Positions 1 to 7,212 of a DNA stretch of 31,488 nt are shown here, piece by piece. Position 1 is the stretch's first letter. Each line of letters begins with the position of its first letter. The DNA is taken from the NCBI GenBank assembly GCA_003133425.1, contig PKXI01000380.1, forward strand, positions 8,497 to 39,984, in the 5' to 3' direction. Position numbers and translations under genes: made by a program. Below the pieces are notes generated by a model. That model had not been told where the DNA came from. It saw only the letters and a list, made by a program, of their open reading frames with translations, and did no database searches. The stretch is from Acidobacteriaceae bacterium. GTDB lineage: Bacteria; Acidobacteriota; Terriglobia; Terriglobales; Acidobacteriaceae.

Positions 1-81
1 CGTTTCGCGGAAGTGGATGGAGACCGGCCGATCGCAGCAATTGCGGCTGGTATCGTTGCCGCCGTGGAGCGGTTACGCTAG
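1..81 (+). CDS. adk: adenylate kinase, C-terminal end (partial)
   Basis: The window opens inside a reading frame whose last 26 codons (RFAEVDGDRPI... ending ERLR) run to a TAG stop. A small hydrophobic/alpha-helical tail after a 'F..VDG' segment is the usual end of adenylate kinase, which makes ADP from ATP and AMP. In many bacteria, including Acidobacteria, adk lies directly before map in the spc ribosomal operon, as here. The call rests on this short tail and on gene order; the nucleotide-binding P-loop and lid lie outside the window, so the identity is probable rather than proven. Confidence 0.6.
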   Translation, partial: RFAEVDGDRPIAAIAAGIVAAVERLR

Positions 82-90
82 TAGCGTAAC
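72..90. other. palindrome spanning the adk stop codon
   Basis: GTTACGCTA (72-80) is followed after one base by its exact reverse complement TAGCGTAAC (82-90), with the adk TAG stop in the centre. In RNA it could form a short hairpin, but no T-run follows, so it is not a typical intrinsic terminator. It may be an mRNA-end or processing structure, or chance. Confidence 0.4.
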
Positions 91-120
91 TGCACGGCGA
101 GTTTGTGCGTTTGAGACAGT

Positions 121-200
121 TATCAGCATTCAGCTATCAGCCGTCAACCCGAACGGGTGCGGTAGAGAACTGAGAGCTGATAGCTGAAAGCTGAAAGCTG
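121..200. repeat. heptamer-periodic inverted repeat (copy A)
   Basis: The adk-map spacer carries a left arm of 7-bp units (TATCAGC ATTCAGC TATCAGC, 121-141) and a right arm of roughly complementary 7-bp units (CTGAGAG CTGATAG CTGAAAG CTGAAAG, 170-197). The arms can fold back on each other around a loop of about 28 bases. The element ends only 8 bases before the map start. It has the same build (7-bp period, opposed arms, spacer position) as the two elements at 2361 and 3136, but a different unit sequence. Confidence 0.75.
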
Positions 201-207
201 GGTTAAG

Positions 208-957
208 TTGGCGGTAGTACTGAAGTCGTCCCAGGAGATCGAGAAGATGCGCCGCGCGGGTCAGATAGTCCGCGAGGTGCTGGAGTTGGTGCGCAGCAAA
301 GTGAAGCCCGGTGCTACGACTCTTGATTTGGAAAACGCCGCAGTAGCACGGCTAACCGAACTGGGCGTGAAGGCCGCGTTTAAGGGATACCACGGATTTC
401 CATGCGTGCTGTGCACTTCAGTGAACAGCGAGGTGGTGCACGGAATTCCATCGTCGAAGCGGGTTCTGAAAGAAGGGGACATTGTTTCGGTCGATTTCGG
501 CGTCGTGGTGGATGGGTTCTACGGGGACGCAGCCATCACGGTTCCTGTGGGCGCGATCGATGAGAACGCCGCTCGCCTGCTGAAGGTGACTGAAGCTTCG
601 CTGCACGCGGGCATCGCGGCGGTTCGGCCGGGGGCGACCCTGGGCGATGTTGGCGCGGCAGTGCAAGGGGTTGTGGAAGGCGAAGGGTTTTCGGTGGTAA
701 GGGATTTTGTGGGCCACGGTATCGGGGTTCATATGCACGAGGATCCGCAGGTGCCGAACTTTGGTGAAGCTGGCCGGGGCATGAAGCTGAAGACTGGAAT
801 GGTGATCGCCATCGAGCCCATGGTGAATGCCGGTAAGCCTGACGTGCTGGTGTTGGATGACGGCTGGACGGCAGTGGCCAAAGACGGAAGCATGAGCGCT
901 CATTTTGAGCACACGGTGGCGGTGACGGCCACCGGGGCGAGAGTCCTGACTGAGTAG
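208..957 (+). CDS. map: methionine aminopeptidase, type I
   Basis: Removes the initiator methionine from nascent proteins in the cytoplasm; a metal-dependent M24A peptidase of 249 residues, a normal length for type I enzymes without an N-terminal zinc domain. The five metal ligands of the family are visible: D96 (VDFG), D107 (YGDAA), H170 (GHGIG), E203 (IEPM) and E234 (FEHT). Substrate-site histidines H78 (VVHGIPS) and H177 are also present. The start is TTG at 208: the frame from there reads [18 protein letters not shown], which matches the usual N-terminus of the family, and no better ATG lies nearby. The ribosome binding site is weak and sits beside a repeat element. It lies between adk and infA in the ribosomal operon, a widespread arrangement. 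Confidence 0.95.
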   Translation: MAVVLKSSQEIEKMRRAGQIVREVLELVRSKVKPGATTLDLENAAVARLTELGVKAAFKGYHGFPCVLCTSVNSEVVHGIPSSKRVLKEGDIVSVDFGVVVDGFYGDAAITVPVGAIDENAARLLKVTEASLHAGIAAVRPGATLGDVGAAVQGVVEGEGFSVVRDFVGHGIGVHMHEDPQVPNFGEAGRGMKLKTGMVIAIEPMVNAGKPDVLVLDDGWTAVAKDGSMSAHFEHTVAVTATGARVLTE

Positions 958-1009
958 TGCACTCAGTCCAAAACACAAAGGCGCGGAAGCGCCGGAAGCG
1001 GGATGCCGT

Positions 1010-1228
1010 TTGTCGAAGGAAGACGCGATTGAGGTAATGGCGGTGGTTGTTGAAACACTGCCCAATGCCATGTTCAAAGTCAAACTCGAGAATAATCACG
1101 AGGTGTTGACACATGTCTCGGGAAGAATGCGCAAGAATTTTATCCGCATTTTGCCTGGCGACCGCGTGGCCGTGGAGCTGAGCCCTTACGACCTGAATCG
1201 CGGCCGGATCGTGTACCGCTACAAATAG
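1010..1228 (+). CDS. infA: translation initiation factor IF-1
   Basis: A 72-residue single OB-fold protein, exactly the standard length of IF-1. It binds the 30S A site during initiation together with IF-2 (also encoded in this window) and IF-3. The family signature is clear: [14 protein letters not shown] at the N-terminus, then a [12 protein letters not shown] strand, [13 protein letters not shown] and [13 protein letters not shown], ending RGRIVYRYK. Translation starts at TTG (1010), the second TTG start in a row in this operon; the only nearby ATG (1003) is out of frame. A GGAAG-like stretch upstream may serve as ribosome binding site. The gene sits between map and rpmJ, as in many bacteria. 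Confidence 0.95.
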   Translation: MSKEDAIEVMAVVVETLPNAMFKVKLENNHEVLTHVSGRMRKNFIRILPGDRVAVELSPYDLNRGRIVYRYK

Positions 1229-1282
1229 GCTTTTTCGAAAACCCCGCGCCTGGATTTTGAGCGCGGAGAAGGGCAACAGACA

Positions 1283-1396
1283 ATGAAGGTCCGTGCATCG
1301 GTAAAAAAGATTTGCGTGAAGTGCAAGGTCATCACCCGCCGCGGTGTGGTGAGGGTGATCTGCGAGAACGCGAAGCACAAGCAGCGCCAGGGCTAA
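1283..1396 (+). CDS. rpmJ: 50S ribosomal protein L36 (bL36)
   Basis: A 37-codon gene starting ATG at 1283 and ending TAA at 1396. The product reads [16 protein letters not shown] followed by [21 protein letters not shown]. It is the zinc-binding (C+) form of L36, with the zinc ligands C11, C14, C27 and H32 all in place. L36 is the smallest protein of the large subunit and binds 23S rRNA. It lies in its standard place between infA and rpsM. The 149-base spacer that follows holds no gene. Confidence 0.95.
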   Translation: MKVRASVKKICVKCKVITRRGVVRVICENAKHKQRQG

Positions 1397-1545
1397 GCGA
1401 GCCTGGCATACGCTGAAACCTCCGATTGAACGGGGCTAGTTAGCCTGAGTCAAGGCTTGCGATGAACCCCAGGAGGCGGAAAGCATAACCCGTGCGAACC
1501 GGTTAAGGCCGGAGGCACACAACCTGAAGCGGCAAAGGAATTCAA

Positions 1546-1932
1546 ATGGCACGCATTGCTGGCGTTGATCTGCCTCGCAACAAGCAGGCACGGATCGCGC
1601 TCACATATATCTTCGGGATAGGCAACCCGCGCGCGCTGAAAATTCTGGAGAAGGCGAACGTAGACGCCTTTAAGAAAATCCAGGATCTGGGCGAGGACGA
1701 GGTGAACCGCATCCGTCAGGTGATCGAGGACCAAGGGGACGTCGAGGGCGACCTCCGCAAAGACGTCCAGATGCACATCAAGCGCCTGATCGACATTCAA
1801 AGCTATCGCGGTAACCGTCACCGGCGTTCGCTGCCTGTGCGCGGTCAGCGTACGCACACAAATGCCCGCACCCGCAAGGGCCCGCGCAAGGGCACAGTTG
1901 CCGGCAAAAAGAAAGCGACGGGTAAAACCTAA
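1546..1932 (+). CDS. rpsM: 30S ribosomal protein S13 (uS13)
   Basis: A 128-residue protein of the small-subunit head that contacts 16S rRNA, the P-site tRNA and protein L5. Family landmarks: N-terminal [13 protein letters not shown], the helix-hairpin-helix segment [13 protein letters not shown], the conserved [17 protein letters not shown] region and the basic tail [14 protein letters not shown]. The start ATG has a GGAA-type ribosome binding site (AAAGGAATTCAA). The stop codon TAA shares its last A with the ATG of rpsK, so the two genes overlap by one base and are probably translationally coupled. The 149-base leader after rpmJ has short self-complementary stretches but no recognised regulatory RNA. 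Confidence 0.97.
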   Translation: MARIAGVDLPRNKQARIALTYIFGIGNPRALKILEKANVDAFKKIQDLGEDEVNRIRQVIEDQGDVEGDLRKDVQMHIKRLIDIQSYRGNRHRRSLPVRGQRTHTNARTRKGPRKGTVAGKKKATGKT

Positions 1933-2354
1933 TGGCGAAGCCAGAGCAGAAAGCCGGCGCCGGCAAGGCAGGCAAGAACAAGAAGTTCAAGAAACGCGAG
2001 CGCAAGAATGTGCCATTCGGCATTGCGCACATTCAGGCCTCGTTCAACAACACCATCGTTACCATCACCGACCAGGTAGGCAACACGCTGAGCTGGAAGA
2101 GCTCGGGCTCGTTGGGCTTCAGGGGATCGCGCAAGGGCACGCCATTCGCGGCGCAGCAGGCGGCCTCGAATGCCGCGAGTATGGCCCGCGATCACGGCCT
2201 GCGTGCGGTCGATGTGCGGGTAGCCGGACCAGGTTCGGGCCGCGAGTCTGCAATTCGCGCCCTGGCCGCCGCCGGAATCGAAGTACGCTCTATCCGCGAC
2301 GTAACGCCGGTGCCGCACAACGGCTGCCGTCCGCCAAAGCGGCGCAGAGTCTAG
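1932..2354 (+). CDS. rpsK: 30S ribosomal protein S11 (uS11)
   Basis: A 140-residue platform protein of the small subunit that helps shape the mRNA exit channel. After a lysine-rich N-terminal extension (residues 1-25) come the typical blocks [40 protein letters not shown], the [15 protein letters not shown] loop and the C-terminal [20 protein letters not shown]. Its start overlaps the rpsM stop by one base. It is followed by a spacer with a heptamer-periodic inverted repeat before rpsD. Confidence 0.97.
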   Translation: MAKPEQKAGAGKAGKNKKFKKRERKNVPFGIAHIQASFNNTIVTITDQVGNTLSWKSSGSLGFRGSRKGTPFAAQQAASNAASMARDHGLRAVDVRVAGPGSGRESAIRALAAAGIEVRSIRDVTPVPHNGCRPPKRRRV

Positions 2355-2360
2355 GAAGCT

Positions 2361-2436
2361 AGTGAACAGGGAACAGTGGACAGTGAACAGCCTCCGGGCA
2401 CTTACTGACCACTGTTCACTGACCACTGTTAACTGA
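2361..2436. repeat. heptamer-periodic inverted repeat (copy B)
   Basis: The left arm is four 7-bp units AGTGAAC AGGGAAC AGTGGAC AGTGAAC (2361-2388). After a 15-base centre the right arm is ACTGACC ACTGTTC ACTGACC ACTGTTA (2404-2431) plus ACTGA. The arms are largely complementary, so the rpsK-rpsD transcript could form a long imperfect hairpin. It shares both its units and its layout with copy C at 3136-3218. Confidence 0.85.
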
Positions 2437-2503
2437 ATTGGGCCGGGACGAAGCGCATTGCGCGTAAACCGGCCGTCATCCGAAGCTAGGAGAAGAAGAA
2501 GAA

Positions 2504-3133
2504 ATGGCACGTTATACAGGACCAGTCTGCCGCCTTTGCCGTCGCGAAGGCACCAAGTTATTTCTGAAGGGCACCAAGTGCCTTTCTGATCGTTGCCCAA
2601 TCGAGAAGCGCAACTTTCCCCCCGGCCAGCATGGCAAGGACCGCAAGGCAAAGATCGTAGGCTATGGCCTGCAGCTGCACGAAAAGCAGAAGGCCAAGCG
2701 CATGTACTTCACGCTCGAAGGCCAGTTCCGCGAGTACTACGAAAAGGCCAACCGCGCACAGGGCGTTACCGGCGAATTGCTGATCCAGCAACTCGAGCGG
2801 CGCTTGGACAACGTGGCTTTCCGGCTGGGTTTTGCCATCTCGCGGCGCCAGGCACGTCAGGTTGTTCGTCACGGCCACGTCACGGTCAACGGCCGCAAGG
2901 TGAACATTCCTTCCTACCAGGTGAACGCGGGCGACGAAATCGCCATCCGCGAGAGCGCCAAGAAGTTGTTGATTGTGGAGCAGGGCGCGCAGTACGCATC
3001 GCAGAACCCCGTGCCCGTATGGCTGGAGATGAACTTCGAGACCCTCACCGGCCGCGTGCTCTCTCTGCCCAAGCGCAAGGACATTAACCTGCCCATCAAC
3101 GAGCAGCTGATCGTCGAACTGTACTCGAAGTAA
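2504..3133 (+). CDS. rpsD: 30S ribosomal protein S4 (uS4)
   Basis: A 209-residue primary assembly protein that nucleates the 16S 5' domain and lines the mRNA entry channel. It starts [16 protein letters not shown] and is the zinc-binding (C+) form: C9, C12, C26 and C31 form the zinc site. The S4 RNA-binding domain (about residues 98-160) includes [26 protein letters not shown] and [12 protein letters not shown] strong purine-rich ribosome binding site (AGGAGAAGAAGAAGAA) precedes the ATG. In Enterobacteria S4 represses the alpha operon; whether it does so here is unknown. The gene is flanked on both sides by repeat-bearing spacers. Confidence 0.97.
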   Translation: MARYTGPVCRLCRREGTKLFLKGTKCLSDRCPIEKRNFPPGQHGKDRKAKIVGYGLQLHEKQKAKRMYFTLEGQFREYYEKANRAQGVTGELLIQQLERRLDNVAFRLGFAISRRQARQVVRHGHVTVNGRKVNIPSYQVNAGDEIAIRESAKKLLIVEQGAQYASQNPVPVWLEMNFETLTGRVLSLPKRKDINLPINEQLIVELYSK

Positions 3134-3135
3134 GC

Positions 3136-3218
3136 AGAGAACAGTGGACAGAGAACAGTGGACAGTATCCCCAAAAGGGATTCTTACTGACCACTGTTCA
3201 CTGTTCACTGACCACTGA
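3136..3218. repeat. heptamer-periodic inverted repeat (copy C)
   Basis: Left arm AGAGAAC AGTGGAC AGAGAAC AGTGGAC (3136-3163), a centre of about 22 bases, then right arm ACTGACC ACTGTTC ACTGTTC ACTGACC (3186-3213) plus ACTGA. It starts two bases after the rpsD stop codon and fills most of the rpsD-rpoA spacer. Unit sequences match copy B, but unit order differs, so the two are family members rather than exact duplicates. Confidence 0.85.
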
Positions 3219-3298
3219 ATTCCAACCGAAGGAGAACTTGCGCGGCCGCCGCAAAATGCATCGCGACGTACATGCCACGCGGGAAACGAGAGACTTAT

Positions 3299-4393
3299 AT
3301 GTTGTGGAGAGGATTTCAAAAACCGAAGCGGCTGGCAGTGGATGCCGAGACGCTTACCGACACTTTTGGCAAGTTCAGCGCGCAGCCGTTTGAGCGCGGG
3401 TTCGGCACCACGATCGGCAATGCTTTGCGGCGTACGCTGCTGAGCTCGATCGAAGGCGCCGCCGTAACCGCGATTCGCATCGAGGGCGTGCTGCACGAGT
3501 TCCAGTCCATCGGCGGCGTAGTCGAAGACGCGACCGACATCATCTTGAACCTGAAGCAGGTTCCCTTCAAGCTGGCGGGCGAAGGCCCGAAGGCGCTTTA
3601 TCTGCGCGCCGACCAGCCCGGCGTTGTGACCTCCGGCATGATCGAGGCCGACGGCGACGTGGAGATTCTGGACAAGAACATTTATCTGGCGACGCTTTCA
3701 GAAGGCGGCAAGCTGGATATGGAGATGCGCCTGAAACGCGGGCGCGGCTACATCTCTGCCGACAAGAATTTCGACGCCGACCTTGGATTAGGCTTTATTC
3801 CTGTGGATTCGGTTCACTCGCCGGTGCGGCGCGTGAACTACGTGGTTGAAGCCGCCCGTCTGGGCCAGATTACCGACTACGACAAGCTGACGCTCGAAGT
3901 GTGGACCAACGGTGCCGTTTTGCCCGCCGATGCCGTGGGCTTGGCCGCGAAGCTGCTGAAGGACCACATGAACATCTTCATCAACTTCGAAGAGGAAATC
4001 GAAGCGGAAGCGCGTGGCGAAGAAGGCCGCGTCCTGCTCCGTAACGACAACCTCAACCGCTCGGTCGAAGAGCTCGAGCTGTCTGTCCGCAGCTACAACT
4101 GCCTCAAGAACGCCAACATTCAGTCCATCGGCGAACTGGTGCAGAAGACCGAAGCCGAAATGCTGAAGACCAAAAACTTCGGCCGCAAGAGCCTGAACGA
4201 GATCAAGGAGATTCTTGCCCAGATGGGTCTTTCGTTGGGCATGAAGATCGACGAGAACGGCAACGCGGTTCCCGGACCCACGAGCATTCCGCCCGCCACC
4301 GCCTTGGCTGCCAGCTATGGCCGCTACGACGACGAGGACGAGCCCCTGGATTCAGTGGACCTGCAGTTGCCCACTGAGACCGAGAACTTCTAA
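3299..4393 (+). CDS. rpoA: DNA-directed RNA polymerase subunit alpha
   Basis: The alpha subunit dimerises to start polymerase assembly, and its C-terminal domain contacts promoter UP elements and activators. The N-terminal domain has the dimerisation block [20 protein letters not shown] and IEGVLHEF. The C-terminal domain has [12 protein letters not shown], with R264 at the place of the DNA-contacting R265 of E. coli, and [13 protein letters not shown] chose the ATG at 3299 (364 residues) because the protein then begins [12 protein letters not shown], as I recall for acidobacterial homologues, and residue numbering matches E. coli. An in-frame ATG at 3272 would add nine residues, and neither has an obvious ribosome binding site. 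After the C-terminal domain there is an unusual acidic tail of about 45 residues ([11 protein letters not shown]). Confidence 0.95.
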   Translation: MLWRGFQKPKRLAVDAETLTDTFGKFSAQPFERGFGTTIGNALRRTLLSSIEGAAVTAIRIEGVLHEFQSIGGVVEDATDIILNLKQVPFKLAGEGPKALYLRADQPGVVTSGMIEADGDVEILDKNIYLATLSEGGKLDMEMRLKRGRGYISADKNFDADLGLGFIPVDSVHSPVRRVNYVVEAARLGQITDYDKLTLEVWTNGAVLPADAVGLAAKLLKDHMNIFINFEEEIEAEARGEEGRVLLRNDNLNRSVEELELSVRSYNCLKNANIQSIGELVQKTEAEMLKTKNFGRKSLNEIKEILAQMGLSLGMKIDENGNAVPGPTSIPPATALAASYGRYDDEDEPLDSVDLQLPTETENF

Positions 4394-4394
4394 G

Positions 4395-4438
4395 GCCGGC
4401 AAGAGACGGGCCGGAATGCAATCCGGCCCGTCGCCGGC
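4395..4438 (+). other. GC-rich hairpin between rpoA and rplQ
   Basis: Nested inverted repeats: outer GCCGGC (4395-4400) with GCCGGC (4433-4438), and inner GACGGGCCGGA (4405-4415) with TCCGGCCCGTC (4422-4432) around a six-base loop. The inner stem is 11 perfect base pairs. No T-run follows, so it is more likely an mRNA processing or stabilising structure, or a pause site, than a full terminator. Confidence 0.7.
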
Positions 4439-4495
4439 ACAGATTCTGCCGCGGAACAAAAGCGGCGAAAGTATATTCCGAAAGAGAGTTGCATC

Positions 4496-4969
4496 ATGCG
4501 CCATCGCAATGCAGGATTCAAGCTCGGACGCAACACCAGTCACCGTCGCGCTTTGCTGCGCAACCTGGTCACGTCCGTCATAATTGAAGACCGCGTGGAG
4601 ACCACCATCGCCAAGGCGAAGGCGGTGCGTCCGCACGTGGAAAAGATGATCACCCTGGGCAAGAAGGGCGATCTGCACAGCCGCCGCCAGGCTCTCAGCT
4701 TTCTCATGACCGACAAGGCCGTGACGCGGCTGTTTGAGACTGTAGCTCCGCGCTACGGCGACCGGCAGGGCGGCTATCTGCGCATCGTTCGCACCGGCTT
4801 CCAGCAGGGCGACGGGGCCGAGAAGGCGTTCATCGAACTGCTTGGCGCCGAAAAGCAACTGGATGCCAAGCGCCAGAAGCGCGAAGACATCAAGGCCAAG
4901 AAGCGCGCTGAGCTCGAGAAGCAAATGGAAGAGGCGAAGAAGGAAGACAGCAAGGAAGATGCTGCCTAG
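4496..4969 (+). CDS. rplQ: 50S ribosomal protein L17 (bL17)
   Basis: A large-subunit protein near the exit tunnel. The signature [20 protein letters not shown] opens the protein, followed by [21 protein letters not shown] and a conserved [22 protein letters not shown] block. At 157 residues it is about 30 longer than the E. coli protein. The extra part is a lysine/glutamate-rich, probably helical tail ([20 protein letters not shown]...). A purine-rich GAAAGAGAG site precedes the ATG. It is the last gene of the operon and is followed by a strong terminator. Confidence 0.96.
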   Translation: MRHRNAGFKLGRNTSHRRALLRNLVTSVIIEDRVETTIAKAKAVRPHVEKMITLGKKGDLHSRRQALSFLMTDKAVTRLFETVAPRYGDRQGGYLRIVRTGFQQGDGAEKAFIELLGAEKQLDAKRQKREDIKAKKRAELEKQMEEAKKEDSKEDAA

Positions 4970-5011
4970 AACGGCGTCTCTGTAACTGTTTCTTCCTTCG
5001 CTCAGAAGGTC

Positions 5012-5051
5012 ACACGGGCGTCCGCCGCGGCGGGCGCCCGTGTTTGTTTTT
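5012..5051 (+). terminator. intrinsic terminator after rplQ
   Basis: ACACGGGCG-CCGCC pairs with GGCGG-CGCCCGTGT around a tight loop, giving a GC-rich stem of about 14 pairs with small bulges, directly followed by TTGTTTTTGG. It lies about 40 bases after the rplQ stop and separates the ribosomal operon from the convergent VanZ-like gene. Confidence 0.88.
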
Positions 5052-5115
5052 GGCTTCTACGGGACTCGCCCGCGTCGAAGCTGCTGGAATGCTCACAGTC
5101 CGGGAAAACGAAAGT

Positions 5116-5595
5116 CTATTTAGCCCTTTCAAGGCGCTTGGGACGAAAGATACGCATACAGACGTAGACCAGCAATTGCATCGCAAGCGCGCCGCAGCAG
5201 TCGATCAGAACATCCCAGAGCGAGGAAGTACGGTTGGGCAGGAAGGATTGGTGGTACTCATCGGCGCTGGCGGTCATCGCGGTTCCCAGCAGTGCGAGCG
5301 CGGTGTCCTGGAGGAACACGGAGCGGGGTAGCGTCATCCACCAGGCGCGCAACCATGTCAGCCCGAGCAATCCGTAGCCGATGAAGTGGCCGGACTTGCG
5401 GATGAGGTGATGAATGTTCTCCCATTCAACGTTGCTCACGGGTCCGAAGATTGCCTGGAAAATCAACCGCAAGGGACCGGAAGTGTGATCGGCCCCGAGA
5501 GCCTCGGTGGACTCGATCGCAATGATGCAGAGGCCCACGGCCACCGGCCACCATGCTTTGATCCAAAACCTGGGCCGGCGGACGTTACTCGACAT
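5116..5595 (-). CDS. VanZ-like family membrane protein
   Basis: A 159-residue integral membrane protein with the VanZ-family pattern: a conserved [14 protein letters not shown] segment (about residues 66-79) and an [26 protein letters not shown] segment (about 110-135) placed between hydrophobic helices. VanZ confers low-level teicoplanin resistance in enterococci, but most family members in other phyla have no known function, so resistance should not be inferred. Its ATG overlaps the last codons of guaB by 11 bases (the CATGTCGAGTAA junction), which suggests the two are co-transcribed and translationally coupled. It is convergent with rplQ. Confidence 0.8.
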   Translation of the reverse strand: MSSNVRRPRFWIKAWWPVAVGLCIIAIESTEALGADHTSGPLRLIFQAIFGPVSNVEWENIHHLIRKSGHFIGYGLLGLTWLRAWWMTLPRSVFLQDTALALLGTAMTASADEYHQSFLPNRTSSLWDVLIDCCGALAMQLLVYVCMRIFRPKRLERAK

Positions 5596-7108
5596 GGTAG
5601 TTAGGCGCCTCCCGGGTGATGATCACATCGTGAACGTGACTCTCACGCAGGCCAGCGCCGGAGATGCGCACGAACTGCGCCTTCTCCTGTAATTCGGAAA
5701 TGTTGGCGCAACCCAGGTAGCCCATGCCGGACCGCAGGCCGCCAACAAGTTGGAAGACCATGGATTCGAGCGGCCCACGATAGGGGACGCGCCCCTCAAT
5801 GCCCTCGGGAACGAATTTTGCCAGGCGGTTCTGGCTGGCTCGCTCGCGCTGCACCACGCCCTCACTGCCCAATTCCGCGCTGGCCAGGTCAGAGGTGCTT
5901 TGAAAGTAGCGCTCGCCAGATCCCTGGCTCATGGCGGTCAGCGAGCCCATGCCGCGGTAGCTCTTGAAGCTGCGTCCCTGGTAGAGAATGGTTTCGCCAG
6001 GGCTCTCGTCTACGCCGGCAAACAGCGAACCGATCATTACTGAGCTCGCGCCGGCGGCAATAGCCTTGGTGATTTCGCCTGAGTACTTGATGCCTCCGTC
6101 GGCGATGACGGGAATGCCGCGCTCGCGAGCTGCGCGGTACGCTTCAGCAATGGCCGTAATCTGCGGCATGCCCGCGCCGGTGACCATGCGGGTGGTGCAG
6201 ATGGAGCCGGGACCGATACCGACTTTGATGGCGTCGGCGCCTGCATCGATAAGTGCCAGCGCACCCTCGTAGGTGGCGATATTGCCGGCCAGCACGCCGA
6301 TATTCGGGAATGCCTTCTTGACCTCGCGGACCGCCTCGAGCACGCGCGAAGAGTGTCCGTGTGCTGAGTCGACAGCCAGCACGTCGGCGCGGGCGCGGAT
6401 CAGTTCAGCCGCGCGTTCCAGATAGTCGCCGGTGGCCCCGATGGCTCCTCCCACACGCAACCGACCCTGATCGTCCTTGCTGGCGTTGGGATATTTGAGT
6501 TTCTTCTGGATGTCCTTGACGGTAATCAGGCCCTTGAGCTCGTACTGATCGTTGACCACCAGCAGCTTTTCAATGCGGTGCTTGTGGAGGATCAGTTCAG
6601 CCTCTTCAAGCGTGGTGCCGACGGGGACGGTGACCAGGTCCTTCTTGGTCATCACGTCGCCTACTGGTATGTCGGTGCGGGTTTCAAAGCGCAGGTCGCG
6701 GTTGGTGAGGATGCCGACCAGACGCTTGCCCTGCGTGACCGGTACACCGGAGATCTTGTAGCGGCGCATCACGTCGAGGGCGTCGGCAATCATCTGGTCG
6801 GGACCGATGGTCACGGGATCTACGATCATGCCGCTCTCGGAGCGCTTGACCTTGTCTATTTCGCCAGCCTGGTCAACGATGGTGAGGTTCCGGTGCACTA
6901 TGCCAATACCGCCCTGCTGCGCCATGGCGATAGCCATGCGCGACTCGGTCACAGTATCCATGGCCGAGGAGATGAGCGGAGTGTTGAGCGTTATCTCGCG
7001 CGTTAACTGGGTCTGGGTGCTCACCTGCACGGGCACCACCTCGCTGTAGGCGGGAACCAGCAACACATCGTCGAAAGTAAGGGCTTCAGTTAGGTTTTGT
7101 GCCAGCAT
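5585..7108 (-). CDS. guaB: inosine-5'-monophosphate dehydrogenase
   Basis: Oxidises IMP to XMP with NAD+, the rate-limiting step of GTP synthesis. The 507-residue protein has the full bacterial layout: an N-terminal barrel segment ([15 protein letters not shown]), a Bateman module of two CBS domains (about residues 95-205), then the rest of the barrel. The catalytic loop [11 protein letters not shown] places the active cysteine at C304. The IMP-binding DGGIKYSGE, the GSGERYFQ flap motif and the [12 protein letters not shown] segment are all present. It starts at ATG 7108 with only a weak Shine-Dalgarno, just behind a strong hairpin in the leader. The CBS pair usually gives allosteric control by purine nucleotides. 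Confidence 0.97.
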   Translation of the reverse strand: MLAQNLTEALTFDDVLLVPAYSEVVPVQVSTQTQLTREITLNTPLISSAMDTVTESRMAIAMAQQGGIGIVHRNLTIVDQAGEIDKVKRSESGMIVDPVTIGPDQMIADALDVMRRYKISGVPVTQGKRLVGILTNRDLRFETRTDIPVGDVMTKKDLVTVPVGTTLEEAELILHKHRIEKLLVVNDQYELKGLITVKDIQKKLKYPNASKDDQGRLRVGGAIGATGDYLERAAELIRARADVLAVDSAHGHSSRVLEAVREVKKAFPNIGVLAGNIATYEGALALIDAGADAIKVGIGPGSICTTRMVTGAGMPQITAIAEAYRAARERGIPVIADGGIKYSGEITKAIAAGASSVMIGSLFAGVDESPGETILYQGRSFKSYRGMGSLTAMSQGSGERYFQSTSDLASAELGSEGVVQRERASQNRLAKFVPEGIEGRVPYRGPLESMVFQLVGGLRSGMGYLGCANISELQEKAQFVRISGAGLRESHVHDVIITREAPNYHVE

Positions 7109-7119
7109 AATGCTCTGAT

Positions 7120-7164
7120 GCGCCTGGCGGCCAGGGGACTATGATCCCCGGGCCCGGCAGGCGC
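7120..7164 (-). promoter_or_regulatory. guaB: hairpin in the guaB leader
   Basis: A 45-base inverted repeat sits 11 bases upstream of the guaB ATG. The outer arms are GCGCCTG and CAGGCGC (7 bp), a central GGCC-GGCC pairing is possible, and the inner stem GGGGA/TCCCC closes a six-base loop. With the TACAAT box just upstream it would lie inside the guaB 5' untranslated region. It could limit ribosome access or act as the end of the upstream glycosyltransferase transcript; no T-run follows it. Confidence 0.6.
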
Positions 7165-7173
7165 TTAATGACT

Positions 7174-7179
7174 ATTGTA
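7174..7179 (-). promoter_or_regulatory. guaB: candidate -10 box for guaB
   Basis: TACAAT on the minus strand, 5 of 6 with the TATAAT consensus, in the guaB upstream spacer. No convincing -35 hexamer is visible at 16-18 bases, so the promoter is tentative. If used, transcription starts near 7167 and includes the hairpin. Confidence 0.35.
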
Positions 7180-7212
7180 GCGGAGGGGGCTCAGAGTGGA
7201 AGGGCTGCTCCC

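Noticed and set aside
536..1378. Open frame of 280 codons on the - strand across map, infA and rpmJ
   Set aside because: Antisense shadow of three certain genes, rich in Arg/His/Pro as expected for such shadows.
2361..3218. Heptamer repeats considered as a CRISPR remnant or insertion-sequence ends
   Set aside because: Unit length of 7 bp and opposed arms do not fit CRISPR, and no transposase gene or target-site duplication is visible.
2558..3496. Open frame of 312 codons on the - strand across rpsD and the start of rpoA
   Set aside because: It runs antisense through certain ribosomal and polymerase genes and through a repeat element; no recognisable domain or ribosome binding site.
5116..5595. 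Vancomycin/teicoplanin resistance cluster suggested by the VanZ-like gene
   Set aside because: There are no vanHAX or vanRS genes nearby and VanZ-like proteins are common housekeeping-type membrane proteins in many phyla.
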